From the NCBI RefSeq assembly GCF_036541335.1, contig NZ_JAZHBO010000002.1:744001-808000 (forward strand): 64,000 nucleotides of DNA, given 5' to 3'. The notes beneath the pieces were generated by a model. The model ran no database searches, was not told the DNA's origin, and saw only the letters and a program-made list of their open reading frames with translations. The translations under genes and the position numbers were made by a program. Below are positions 46,133 to 54,347 of the stretch, one piece after another; position 1 is the first letter of the stretch, and the number at the start of each line of letters is the position of its first letter. Source of the stretch: Aquilutibacter rugosus (lineage in GTDB: Bacteria > Pseudomonadota > Gammaproteobacteria > Xanthomonadales > Xanthomonadaceae).

Positions 46133-46152
46133 CGGTACATTTTACTGTACCG
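46133..46152 (-). promoter_or_regulatory. Perfect inverted repeat directly before the queA start
   Basis: CGGTACA and TGTACCG form a perfect seven-base inverted repeat around a six-base spacer. The repeat ends two bases before the queA GTG, where the ribosome site would be. It could be an operator or an mRNA hairpin that limits queA translation. It lacks the C-rich loop of a preQ1-I riboswitch. Function is inferred only. Confidence 0.45.
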
Positions 46153-46230
46153 TCACGGGGGTTACGGCATTCGAGGCGCTTTGATAAACTCGTCGGATTC
46201 CCTGAATGCAAACGATTGCAGGAGCGTTTC

Positions 46231-47742
46231 ATGTCCGTACTCGACACCCTTAAGCCCCTTCGCGACTGCGGGGGGCATCGTCTCACCACCGGCCTGGACG
46301 ATGCCACGATCGAGCAATTTGCGCTCCTGGACTCCAATCTCGGCCTGGCCATTGAGGGTGCCGGCAACGCTTTTAAGGCGGTTTCCGACGAGTTCGCCGA
46401 CCTCCTGCAATTGGACGAGCGCGATCAGATCGAACAGCTGCAAGCGGATTTTATCAACTTCTACGCAACCGATGCCGTCAATCCTTACGTTGCGCTGGCT
46501 GCGGCCGGCCCCTGGATCGTGACGCTCAAAGGTGCAGTGCTCCACGACTCCGGCGGTTACGGCATGCTCGGTTTCGGCCACACGCCGCAATCCGTTCTCG
46601 ATGCAATGGCCAAGCCGCAAGTGCTTGCCAACGTCATGACGCCTTCGCTGTCGCAAAGACGCTTTACGGACAGACTGCGCGGCGCCATTGGCCGCAGCCG
46701 CGGCGCTTGTCCTTACGCACGCTTTATCTGCGTCAACTCCGGCAGTGAGGCCGTAACCGTCGCAGCACGTCTGGCCGACGCCAATGCCAAAGTCATGACT
46801 GATCCCGATGGCCGCTACCCCGGCGCCACCATCAAGCGCATTGTGGTTAAAGGCAGCTTCCACGGCCGCACCGACCGCCCTGCTCTGTATTCGGACTCTT
46901 CACGCAAGGGCTATATCGCAAATCTCGCGAGCTACCGAGGTGAGGATTCGGTAATCGCCATCGAGCCCTATGACGTTCAGGCCCTGCAACAGGCCTTCGA
47001 ATCGGCGCGCGCCAGTAACTGGTTCATTGAGGCCATGTTCCTGGAGCCTGTAATGGGCGAAGGCGATCCCGGCCGCAGCGTCCCCGTCGATTTCTATAAC
47101 GAAGCGCGCCGCCTGACCGCGGAACACGGCTCGCTGCTGCTGGTGGACTCGATCCAGGCCGGCTTGCGCGCCCATGGCGTGTTGTCGATTGTTGACTACC
47201 CCGGTTTTGAACAATGTGACGCCCCGGATCTCGAAGCCTATTCCAAAGCACTGAATGCCGGTCAGTTCCCGCTGTCGGTACTGGCCATGACCGAACGCGC
47301 AGCCGCTACCTATCGCCCCGGTTTGTACGGCAACACGATGACCACCAACCCGCGCGCCCTGGATGTCGCCTGCGCCGTCATGGATATGGTGACGGATTCG
47401 GTCCGCGACAACATTGCCTTGCGCGGCCGCCAGTTCATCGAGCGTTTCGAGACCCTGCGCGCCGAACAGCCCGATCTGATCAGCAAGGTGCAAGGCACCG
47501 GCCTGCTGTTCTCCGTTGAATTGCCACCGCAGTACAAGTGCTACGGTGCCAACTCGACCGAGGAATGGCTGCGTATGAACGGTATTGGCGTCATTCACGG
47601 CGGCGTGAATTCGCTGCGCTTTACGCCCACCTTTACGATCACCGAGCCGGAGATCGATCTAATCGTCGGCATGGTTCGCCGTGCACTGCTCGAAGGCCCC
47701 GGCGCCGTTGCCGGTGCGGACGGCGAGCGTCAGGTCGCCTAA
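46231..47742 (+). CDS. Class III aminotransferase-fold PLP-dependent enzyme, substrate unknown
   Basis: A 503-residue fold-type I, class III aminotransferase-like protein. The PLP-binding features are CVNSGSEAVTVAARLADA (phosphate-binding loop), KGSFHGRTDRPALYSD, LLLVDSIQAGLRAHGV (the Asp that contacts the pyridine nitrogen; the usual DEVQxG reads DSIQAG) and the internal Lys in EAYSKALNAGQFPLSV. An N-terminal extension of about 80 residues precedes the usual start of the fold. ATG 46231 has GGAG upstream. I cannot name the substrate. It is divergent from queA by 100 bases and ends at a terminator. Confidence 0.82.
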   Translation: MSVLDTLKPLRDCGGHRLTTGLDDATIEQFALLDSNLGLAIEGAGNAFKAVSDEFADLLQLDERDQIEQLQADFINFYATDAVNPYVALAAAGPWIVTLKGAVLHDSGGYGMLGFGHTPQSVLDAMAKPQVLANVMTPSLSQRRFTDRLRGAIGRSRGACPYARFICVNSGSEAVTVAARLADANAKVMTDPDGRYPGATIKRIVVKGSFHGRTDRPALYSDSSRKGYIANLASYRGEDSVIAIEPYDVQALQQAFESARASNWFIEAMFLEPVMGEGDPGRSVPVDFYNEARRLTAEHGSLLLVDSIQAGLRAHGVLSIVDYPGFEQCDAPDLEAYSKALNAGQFPLSVLAMTERAAATYRPGLYGNTMTTNPRALDVACAVMDMVTDSVRDNIALRGRQFIERFETLRAEQPDLISKVQGTGLLFSVELPPQYKCYGANSTEEWLRMNGIGVIHGGVNSLRFTPTFTITEPEIDLIVGMVRRALLEGPGAVAGADGERQVA

Positions 47743-47772
47743 TAAACCACCCGAGCTCTTTCGCCGATTCAG

Positions 47773-47800
47773 AAGCCCGCGCTAGTCGCGGGCTTTGTTA
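47773..47800. terminator. Terminator between aminotransferase and convergent TMEM43-like gene
   Basis: AAGCCCGCG pairs with CGCGGGCTT (nine bases, loop CTAGT), followed by TTGTT. It overlaps the last codons and stop of the minus-strand TMEM43-like gene, so it serves mainly the aminotransferase gene. Confidence 0.75.
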
Positions 47801-48564
47801 TGGCGTGCTCTGCGAATCAGGACGACTCGCGCCACGATCAGCAGTGTCAGCAAACCGAAGGCTGCCAATGTCCACATGCGGCTCAACAAATCGCGCAATG
47901 ATCTACGCTGCTGCGCATCCTGCAACTGCCGATTGAGTGCCCGCACTGTGGCTTCATCGAGCTGGACGGTTCCCGGCAGCTGCCACTTTCCGTCGGCCAG
48001 AATCACCTGCCGTTCCAGCGTTGGCACGAACAGTTCACTCCAGAACATGCGCACATCGCCAACCTGCGGATTCAGAGGATTATCGCTATCAGACAGACCG
48101 TCGCCATCGGGCTGAAAACGTCGCGACCAGCGAAACGGTACGCGCGAGAATCCCGGGCGCACACGGATCCACTGTCCTAGCGCCATCAGGACACCGGGAT
48201 CAACCTGCTGGCCATCAATGTTGGCATCCGAGGCGAGCCAAACTGCATTCTGCAACTTAGGCATGGGCGGGTTACTGTGCTGTACATCACCGCTAACCAC
48301 CGGAGCATCACGCCAGACTTTTACAAACCCGTCGCCATCGCGTTCCCACTGCAGCATCTCGACCTGACGGCGCAGACCCAGCTTGCGGGATTCGACCCGA
48401 ATCTCCGGATCACGAAGAGTCTGCCGGCTCTGAATCGTCTTGGGCTCGGTGTTGGTCAGGCGCTCGGCGGTATCCGTCTCATCGGCAAGTGCATGCCCGA
48501 CGGATGTCGTCATCAGAAACAGCAATGCCAACCCGATGGCGGCAAAGCGCCGGTGCACGCTCAC
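47782..48564 (-). CDS. TMEM43-like membrane protein, short form
   Basis: A 260-residue protein with a signal-like N-terminal helix (FAAIGLALLFLMTTSVGHAL) and one C-terminal transmembrane helix (WTLAAFGLLTLLIVARVVLI) followed by a basic tail. The central part has RKLGLRRQVEMLQWERD and HSNPPMPK, resembling the EMxQW and HxNP motifs of the TMEM43 family. The protein is shorter than usual for that family (near 400), so the assignment is tentative. Its role is unknown. It is the last gene of a ferredoxin-ggt-MBL run and overlaps the MBL gene by four bases. Confidence 0.6.
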   Translation of the reverse strand: MSVHRRFAAIGLALLFLMTTSVGHALADETDTAERLTNTEPKTIQSRQTLRDPEIRVESRKLGLRRQVEMLQWERDGDGFVKVWRDAPVVSGDVQHSNPPMPKLQNAVWLASDANIDGQQVDPGVLMALGQWIRVRPGFSRVPFRWSRRFQPDGDGLSDSDNPLNPQVGDVRMFWSELFVPTLERQVILADGKWQLPGTVQLDEATVRALNRQLQDAQQRRSLRDLLSRMWTLAAFGLLTLLIVARVVLIRRARHNKARD

Positions 48565-49442
48565 GCCAGCTCCAGCGCCTGCACCTGCGGCCAGCGATGC
48601 GTGAGAACGAATTTGCCTTTTTCATCACGAGCAACGCGCCCCATCGCGGTCTGCGGATCGTGAGTAAAGAACAGTCCGATGTCGCGTGCCTGCATGTCTT
48701 CAAGAAACACTCGCTTCTCGTCGATCAGGAGTTCCGCATTGCGGTCATAGCCCATCGTGATGGGCACGTGCACCCATGGCTCACCCGGGATCAGATCGGC
48801 GCAAAACACCACGCCGTTCAAGTCGGAATCGGCATCTCGTCCGCGGATCTCTGCCAGCAGCAGACCGGGCGTGTGGCCATCGGAGTGATGAAAACGAACT
48901 GATTGCCCTAAAGTTTCCGAGTAATCCCCTGCGACCTTTTCCAGGCGGCCTGTGCTTTCCAGTAGCCCGGCAAGTTCCGGAATAAAACTGGCCCGATCGC
49001 GCGGATGCGGATGCGTGGCGCGTTGCCAGTGTTCCGCACCAACGACGTAACTCGCATTCTCAAAGACCAATTGCGGCGTACGACCCGGCTCATAGGCCTG
49101 CAGCAAACCGCCGGCATGGTCAAAATGCAGATGCGACAGCACCACGACATCAATATCGTTCGGACTCACGCCAATGGCAGCCAATGAATCGATTAGAACG
49201 TGGCGATCCTCGATAACGCCATAGCGTTCACGTAGAGCGGGATCAAAGAAGGCACCGATACCGGCTTCGAACAGAACGGTGCGGCCATCCAAGTCCTGAA
49301 CCAGCAAGGCGCGACAGGCCAGATCGATGCGGTTGGCATCATCGGGATGCGACCAGCGCGACCACAGGGCGCGGGGGGCGTTGCCGAACATGGCACCGCC
49401 ATCGAGCTTCTGTGAATTGCCAAGTAGCGAGTACAGACGCAT
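48561..49442 (-). CDS. Metallo-beta-lactamase-fold hydrolase
   Basis: A 293-residue MBL-fold hydrolase with the zinc motif LSHLHFDHAGGL, followed by HHSDGHTPGLLLAEI (His ligand) and VFCADLIPGEPWVHVP (Asp ligand). Overall it resembles the lactonase/glyoxalase II-like branch that includes quorum-quenching lactonases, but nothing here fixes the substrate. Its ATG overlaps the ggt stop by one base, and its stop overlaps the next gene by four, so the three genes are coupled. Confidence 0.82.
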   Translation of the reverse strand: MRLYSLLGNSQKLDGGAMFGNAPRALWSRWSHPDDANRIDLACRALLVQDLDGRTVLFEAGIGAFFDPALRERYGVIEDRHVLIDSLAAIGVSPNDIDVVVLSHLHFDHAGGLLQAYEPGRTPQLVFENASYVVGAEHWQRATHPHPRDRASFIPELAGLLESTGRLEKVAGDYSETLGQSVRFHHSDGHTPGLLLAEIRGRDADSDLNGVVFCADLIPGEPWVHVPITMGYDRNAELLIDEKRVFLEDMQARDIGLFFTHDPQTAMGRVARDEKGKFVLTHRWPQVQALELA

Positions 49443-51232
49443 CAGCGGGCTACCTTGATCACCGCGCGTCGCAGCGTCTGAACACTGCCTACGGGATTAC
49501 GCGGATCGGTACCGCCATCGACTGTGCCATCGGTCTTGCGGTAACGCACGGTTTGCAGGTTGCCCCAGGTCTTCTGCACGGTGACCTTGTGCCCCATCTT
49601 TTCCAGATCTGCAATTTCCTGCGGCGAGAATGTATTGTGCTCGGCGTAAATCGTGTCGGGCAGCCACTGATGGTGGAAGCGCGGTAGGGCAGCGACTTGC
49701 TGTGAACTTAAACCCTGGTCGTAGCCAATGATGCCAAGCAGCACCTCAGTGATGATGCGGCTGCCACCCGGTGCGCCCAGAGCAACCACATCGGTCGGTG
49801 ATTCGATAAAGGTTGGCGACATCGAACTCAGCATGCGCTTGCCGGGCTTCGGTGCGTTGGCCTCAAAGCCCATCACGCCAAACGCATTCGGAGTTCCGGG
49901 CTTGAGCGCAAAGTCATCCATTTCATCGTTGAGCAAAACGCCGGTACCCGGAGCGACCATGCCACTGCCGTACAGCAAATTCACGGTTTGGGTCGCAGCG
50001 ACGCGATTGCCTTCGGAATCAATAATGGAGAAGTGCGTCGTCTCGTCGTCTTCCAGCGGTGCGGGTTGACCGATCAGCAAATCCGATGGCGTGGCCTTTT
50101 GCGGATGAATCGTTGCACGCAAACCTGCAGCGTATTCCTTGCTTTGCAGGCGCGCCATCGGCACTTTGACGAAGTCCGGATCGCCCAGATAGATGGTGCG
50201 ATCACGATAAGCACGACGCATCGCCTCGGTGAGCAGATGGACCTGCTCAACTCGACTCATGGCATTCAAGTTCCAACCACCGTCAATCGTCTGCAGAATC
50301 TCCTGCATTGCAATGCCACCGGACGATGGCGGCGGAGCTGTCGTGACGCTCCAGTTGCGGTAGCTAAAACGCAGAGGTTCACGGAATTTGACCGCATAGC
50401 TGCCGAGCTCCTGCGGCGTCCAGCGACCGCCCTCGTCGGCAACCGCCTTGAGCAGCAATTGCGCTGTCTCGCCCTTGTAGAAGCCATCGTAACCACCGGC
50501 CGCGAGTCGCTCCAGGGTTCGTGCCAGATCCGGTTGTTTGAACAACTCGCCAACTTCAGGGGCATCCCCGTCCTGCCACATCAGGGCCTTGCTCGCCGGG
50601 AAGCGGTCCATGACGTCCTTGCGCTCCTCGTACCCTTTGACCATGCGTGCATACAGGGGAAAACCCTGTCGCGCAATGTGGATAGCAGGAGCCAGGCTCA
50701 CATTCAGCGGCAATCGGCCGTGACGTTCTGCGAGGTGAACCAATGCAGCCGGTAAACCGGGAATACCCGCAGACCAAGGGCCGTTTTGCGATTTGTTGAT
50801 GTCCAGATTGCCTTGCGCATCAAGGAACTGTTCCGGTGTGGCAGATTCAGGCGAGGTCTCCCGTGCATCCAGAAACACATCTTTGCCGGTGCGCGCGTCG
50901 TGTAGCAGGAAGAAGCCACCACCACCAATACCGGAGCTAATAGGCTCAACCACGCTCAAGGTCGAGGACACGGCCACTGCCGCGTCGAACGCATTGCCGC
51001 CCATGCGCAGCATTTGGATGCCAGCATTGGTCGCCAGCTGGTGTCCCGATGCGACAACCGCACCCTTGGGTGCTACCACTTGCTGCGTTGCGACAGGTAC
51101 AGCCGAAACGGCCCCGGGTGTTTTGGCCCATGCCGAACCCATGAACACACTGCCAATGCCTAAGGCGATGCTCAAACCCAATTGCAAAGGATGGAAACTC
51201 CGCTTGGAATGAAACGGCGCATTGGTTTGCAT
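49442..51232 (-). CDS. ggt: Gamma-glutamyltransferase
   Basis: GGT is a periplasmic Ntn hydrolase that cleaves gamma-glutamyl bonds, mainly of glutathione. The precursor is 596 residues with a signal peptide (LGLSIALGIGSVFMGSAWA). Autocleavage occurs before the Thr in DETTHFSIID (about residue 396), which becomes the nucleophile of the small subunit. GGNAFDAAVAVSSTLSVVEP, SSGIGGGGFFLL and SMSPTFIE are family motifs. ATG 51232 is preferred over GTG 51238 because GGAG is seven bases upstream. It follows the ferredoxin gene closely. Confidence 0.95.
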   Translation of the reverse strand: MQTNAPFHSKRSFHPLQLGLSIALGIGSVFMGSAWAKTPGAVSAVPVATQQVVAPKGAVVASGHQLATNAGIQMLRMGGNAFDAAVAVSSTLSVVEPISSGIGGGGFFLLHDARTGKDVFLDARETSPESATPEQFLDAQGNLDINKSQNGPWSAGIPGLPAALVHLAERHGRLPLNVSLAPAIHIARQGFPLYARMVKGYEERKDVMDRFPASKALMWQDGDAPEVGELFKQPDLARTLERLAAGGYDGFYKGETAQLLLKAVADEGGRWTPQELGSYAVKFREPLRFSYRNWSVTTAPPPSSGGIAMQEILQTIDGGWNLNAMSRVEQVHLLTEAMRRAYRDRTIYLGDPDFVKVPMARLQSKEYAAGLRATIHPQKATPSDLLIGQPAPLEDDETTHFSIIDSEGNRVAATQTVNLLYGSGMVAPGTGVLLNDEMDDFALKPGTPNAFGVMGFEANAPKPGKRMLSSMSPTFIESPTDVVALGAPGGSRIITEVLLGIIGYDQGLSSQQVAALPRFHHQWLPDTIYAEHNTFSPQEIADLEKMGHKVTVQKTWGNLQTVRYRKTDGTVDGGTDPRNPVGSVQTLRRAVIKVAR

Positions 51233-51250
51233 GGGCACTCCGGTGTTCAG

Positions 51251-51535
51251 TTAGGCAAAGTTTGTAGTCTGCAGGTCGGCGGCGATGCCCTGCTCGCGCA
51301 ATCGCTCCAGCTTGGAAAGCAGTTGCTCCTGCGTCTCGACGACGTCAGGATCGGGATCGATGCACTCGACCGGGCAGACCATGACGCATTGCGGCTCATC
51401 AAAATGGCCGACGCATTCTGTGCAGCGCGCCGGATCAATGATGTAGATCTCCGGGCCCATGGAGATGGCCTGGTTTGGACAGGCGGGCTCGCAGACATCG
51501 CAATTGACGCACAAATCGTTGATCTTGAGTGACAT
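51251..51535 (-). CDS. YfhL-type 2[4Fe-4S] ferredoxin
   Basis: A 94-residue ferredoxin with two 4Fe-4S motifs: CVNCDVCEPACP (residues about 9-20) and an expanded second set, C-x2-C-x8-C-x3-C, in CTECVGHFDEPQCVMVCP. The enlarged loop and a C-terminal helix (LLSKLERLREQG) are characteristic of the YfhL/Alvin type, which has very low potentials. Its partner is unknown. It lies 18 bases upstream of ggt and just downstream of a strong hairpin. Confidence 0.9.
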   Translation of the reverse strand: MSLKINDLCVNCDVCEPACPNQAISMGPEIYIIDPARCTECVGHFDEPQCVMVCPVECIDPDPDVVETQEQLLSKLERLREQGIAADLQTTNFA

Positions 51536-51549
51536 CAGTCCGGCACAAT

Positions 51550-51583
51550 AAAAAATCGCGGCGAATCAGGGATTCGCCGCGAT
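51550..51583 (-). terminator. Intrinsic terminator after the lipoprotein gene (minus strand)
   Basis: ATCGCGGCGAATC pairs perfectly with GATTCGCCGCGAT (13 bases, loop of three). On the minus strand it is followed by six or more T. It lies between the lipoprotein gene (stop at 51625) and the ferredoxin start (51535), leaving only about 15 bases before that start. It could therefore also act as a leader attenuator for the ferredoxin-ggt genes. Confidence 0.85.
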
Positions 51584-51624
51584 CCAGTTTAGCAAATGGA
51601 GCCCGATTAAGGCTCCCGATTGGC

Positions 51625-52125
51625 TTACTTAGTTTCGATAAACTTGAATGTAGCGCCTGCCTTATCAGCAGCTGCCTTAACGGCGCCCTGATCTGCAGGC
51701 TTACCGACGAACAGGACGGTCACGCCGCGCATGGAGTTCGGCTCGGCATAACCCAGGGCATCAGCAGCCATATCGGCAGCAGCCTTGGAATCCGGCGATG
51801 CGAACGCCAGCATGTTGCCTGGCAACACGCCACGAGCGACGTCATTCTGGACTTGGGTCAGCAGACGGTCTTTGGCACCTGCATAATCCGCAGAGCTCGG
51901 GCCCGGCAGGTAATACACGAACGGCGTGCCCTCAACACCCTCCATATTCGCGCGGACGACCGAAGTCAGGTAATTGCCCCAAGCAGTGTCGTCTTCGGTG
52001 GTCGGGGCGGAGCCCACCACGGGTGCTGCTGCCTGTTCAGTCTTGGCCGCATCTTCTTTCTTACATGCGGTCAATGCCGGAACCGTCAGGACGGCTGCCA
52101 GCAGCAGGGGTTTAATCAGTTTCAT
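51625..52125 (-). CDS. Exported lipoprotein of unknown function
   Basis: A 166-residue lipoprotein. The signal peptide (LLLAAVLTVPALTAC) ends in a lipobox with Cys at about residue 21, followed by a charged and Ala/Pro-rich linker. The mature part is mixed alpha/beta with FVYYLPGPSSADYAGAKDRL, NMLAFASPDSKAAADMAADA and GVTVLFVGKPADQGAVKAAA. I do not recognise the family. It lies between coaD and a strong terminator. Confidence 0.8.
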   Translation of the reverse strand: MKLIKPLLLAAVLTVPALTACKKEDAAKTEQAAAPVVGSAPTTEDDTAWGNYLTSVVRANMEGVEGTPFVYYLPGPSSADYAGAKDRLLTQVQNDVARGVLPGNMLAFASPDSKAAADMAADALGYAEPNSMRGVTVLFVGKPADQGAVKAAADKAGATFKFIETK

Positions 52126-52168
52126 TAGGGCAATCCTTGATCAGATGTGAATACAGCATACAGCGCAA

Positions 52169-52666
52169 TTATTGTGCAGATTGCCAGTGAATATGCAATG
52201 CCTGCAATACAGCTTCGGGAACAAAACCGGAAACATCGCCGCCAAGCCGCGAAATCTCCCGCACCAGCGACGAGGAAATGAAGCCGTATTTCTCGTCCGG
52301 TGTCATGAATAGGGTCTGCACTTCGGGAATCAGATGGCGATTCATTGAGGCCATCTGGAATTCGTATTCAAAGTCGCTGACTGCACGCAGTCCGCGCAAC
52401 AGAATGCCGGCGCCCTGGGATCGGACAAAATGCGCGAGTAATCCGTCAAAACCCCGCACCTCTACATTTGCATGATGACCAAGGGCTTTACCGGCCAACT
52501 CTACGCGCACCGCAAGCGGCAAGGTCGGGCCCTTACCGGGGCTTTCTGCAACGCCGACGATGAGTCGTTCAAACAGCGGCGCCGCACGATCCACCAGATC
52601 AACATGGCCGTTGGTGATCGGATCAAAGGTGCCCGGATAAACGGCGACGCGTGGATTGACAGTCAT
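52169..52666 (-). CDS. coaD: Phosphopantetheine adenylyltransferase CoaD
   Basis: CoaD makes dephospho-CoA from 4'-phosphopantetheine and ATP. It is 165 residues from ATG 52666 with the motif VYPGTFDPITNGHVDLV, the central RGFDGLLAHF and GILLRGLRAVSDFEYEFQMA, and the C-terminal ISSSLVREI. It lies between rsmD (41 bases upstream) and the lipoprotein gene. The rsmD-coaD pair is widely conserved. Confidence 0.97.
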   Translation of the reverse strand: MTVNPRVAVYPGTFDPITNGHVDLVDRAAPLFERLIVGVAESPGKGPTLPLAVRVELAGKALGHHANVEVRGFDGLLAHFVRSQGAGILLRGLRAVSDFEYEFQMASMNRHLIPEVQTLFMTPDEKYGFISSSLVREISRLGGDVSGFVPEAVLQALHIHWQSAQ

Positions 52667-52706
52667 GTCGGAATGGGGAGTTAGCGAATTGGTGCCAGTG
52701 TACCAG

Positions 52707-53303
52707 TCACTTGGACCTTCGGTACAAAGCGTAGTGGACCTCGCGCGTTTGCCCCTGACGATGCTCCTGCCAAAGTGCCGACGGCCGTGCCCCGCCCCGC
52801 AATTCCTGCTCAAGATACAGCCAGCTGCCGGCCCCGGTGATGTGGTCGACGGCCTGCAGCGCGGGTTCGTGCAGATTCAGACCAAATGGCGGATCAAGAA
52901 ATATCAGGTCAAACCGCTCTGATTGCCCTGCCAGACTGCGCAGACATTGCACACCATCCGTCCGCCGCAAATCACTTCGATCCTGTGCGCCCAGCGTTTC
53001 TATATTGACTTGCAGCTGCCTTGCCGCATCGGAATCCAGCTCGCAGAAGGTAGTGTGCACCGCACCACGCGACAGCGCCTCGAGACCGAGAGCGCCGGTA
53101 CCCGCGAACGGATCGAGTACACGCATCCCCGCAATCTGAAACTGAATCCAGTTAAATAAGGTCTCGCGGACACGGTCCGAAGTCGGTCGCAAACCGGGCT
53201 TGTTCAGGACGAGTAACTTGCGACCACCCCACTCGCCACCAATAATTCGGACCTGTCCTGTCGCAGTTTGCGCACGAGGTGCTCGGCTTGCATTACGGTT
53301 CAC
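52707..53303 (-). CDS. rsmD: 16S rRNA (guanine-966-N2)-methyltransferase RsmD
   Basis: RsmD methylates G966 of 16S rRNA in the assembled 30S subunit. It is 198 residues from GTG 53303 with RIIGGEWGGRKLLVL, LRPTSDRVRETLFNW, the SAM motif VLDPFAGTGALGLEAL and the catalytic FLDPPF. GTG 53303 is preceded by AGGTGGGG. The frame is open for 14 further codons, but those would run into the divergent ftsY promoter region. Confidence 0.94.
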   Translation of the reverse strand: MNRNASRAPRAQTATGQVRIIGGEWGGRKLLVLNKPGLRPTSDRVRETLFNWIQFQIAGMRVLDPFAGTGALGLEALSRGAVHTTFCELDSDAARQLQVNIETLGAQDRSDLRRTDGVQCLRSLAGQSERFDLIFLDPPFGLNLHEPALQAVDHITGAGSWLYLEQELRGGARPSALWQEHRQGQTREVHYALYRRSK

Positions 53304-53372
53304 GTGGCCCCACCTGTTAAAATGCGCTGGCCAGGGCCGCGCCACTGACCTGGTTTAAGGACCAATCCGGAC

Positions 53373-54347
53373 ATGCTCAATATTCTACGCAAAAAGACCG
53401 AACTCACGCCGGAACCGGAAACTCCCGGCTGGCGCGAACGTCTTGGCAACTCCAATTTCGCACGCAGCGTAGGCGGTCTGTTTTCCGGCAACCCGCGTCT
53501 GGACGCGGCGCTGCTTGACGAGATCGAAACTGCGCTGCTGACATCCGACATGGGTGTCTCGGCGACAATGCAGGTCGTTGACAAGCTCCGACTTGAAATG
53601 AAACAGCGTCGGTTCCCGGATGTGGCTGCGCTGCACGCCCAATTGCGCGATGACCTCCGTGCCATGCTGCAACCGATTGCACGCCCGCTGATCATCAACG
53701 AATTCGACCGCCCCTTCGTGATTCTGACGGTTGGCGTCAATGGCGTCGGCAAGACCACCACCATCGGCAAGTTGGCCATGCGCCTTCGCAATCAGGGTCG
53801 CAGCCTGATGCTGGCTGCCGGTGACACCTTTCGCGCAGCAGCTGTCGCACAACTGCAGGCCTGGGGCGAAAAGAATGGCGTGACGGTAATCGCTCAGGGC
53901 CAGGATGCGGACTCCGCCTCTGTCACCTTTGATGCGATCCAAGCCTGCAAGGCACGCGACGTCAATATTCTGATCGCCGACACGGCAGGCCGCCTGCACA
54001 CGCAAACCGGTCTGATGGACGAGCTCAGCAAGATCAAACGCGTCATGAAGAAAATTGATGCGAGCGCACCGCAGGAAGTTCTAATGGTGATCGATGGCAC
54101 GACCGGCCAGAACGCGGTCTCGCAAGTGCGCCAGTTCCATCAGGCCGTTGGCGTAACGGGTCTGGTGGTAACCAAGCTCGACGGCACGGCCAAGGGCGGC
54201 GTTGTGTTTGCACTCGCCCGCGAATTCGGCATCCCAATTCGCTTTATCGGCGTGGGCGAGCATGTCGGCGACTTGCGCGAGTTCAATGCCAATGACTTTG
54301 TCGATGCAATTCTGCCGCCGCTAGATTCCGCCGTTGACAGAAACTGA
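53373..54347 (+). CDS. ftsY: Signal recognition particle receptor FtsY
   Basis: FtsY is the SRP receptor GTPase that brings ribosomes with nascent membrane proteins to SecYEG. It is 324 residues with a short N-terminal region instead of the long acidic A domain of E. coli FtsY, then the N domain and the G domain: GVNGVGKTTTIGKLA (P-loop, from about residue 121), DTFRAAAVAQLQ, DTAGRLHTQ and TKLDGTAKGG. It is divergent from rsmD, the usual arrangement, and overlaps the mutY start by 14 bases. Confidence 0.97.
   Translation: MLNILRKKTELTPEPETPGWRERLGNSNFARSVGGLFSGNPRLDAALLDEIETALLTSDMGVSATMQVVDKLRLEMKQRRFPDVAALHAQLRDDLRAMLQPIARPLIINEFDRPFVILTVGVNGVGKTTTIGKLAMRLRNQGRSLMLAAGDTFRAAAVAQLQAWGEKNGVTVIAQGQDADSASVTFDAIQACKARDVNILIADTAGRLHTQTGLMDELSKIKRVMKKIDASAPQEVLMVIDGTTGQNAVSQVRQFHQAVGVTGLVVTKLDGTAKGGVVFALAREFGIPIRFIGVGEHVGDLREFNANDFVDAILPPLDSAVDRN

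Noticed and set aside
46133..46165. preQ1 riboswitch before queA
   Set aside because: The hairpin has no C-rich loop and the spacing to an A-rich tail does not fit class I; the A-rich bases here code for the queA N-terminus.
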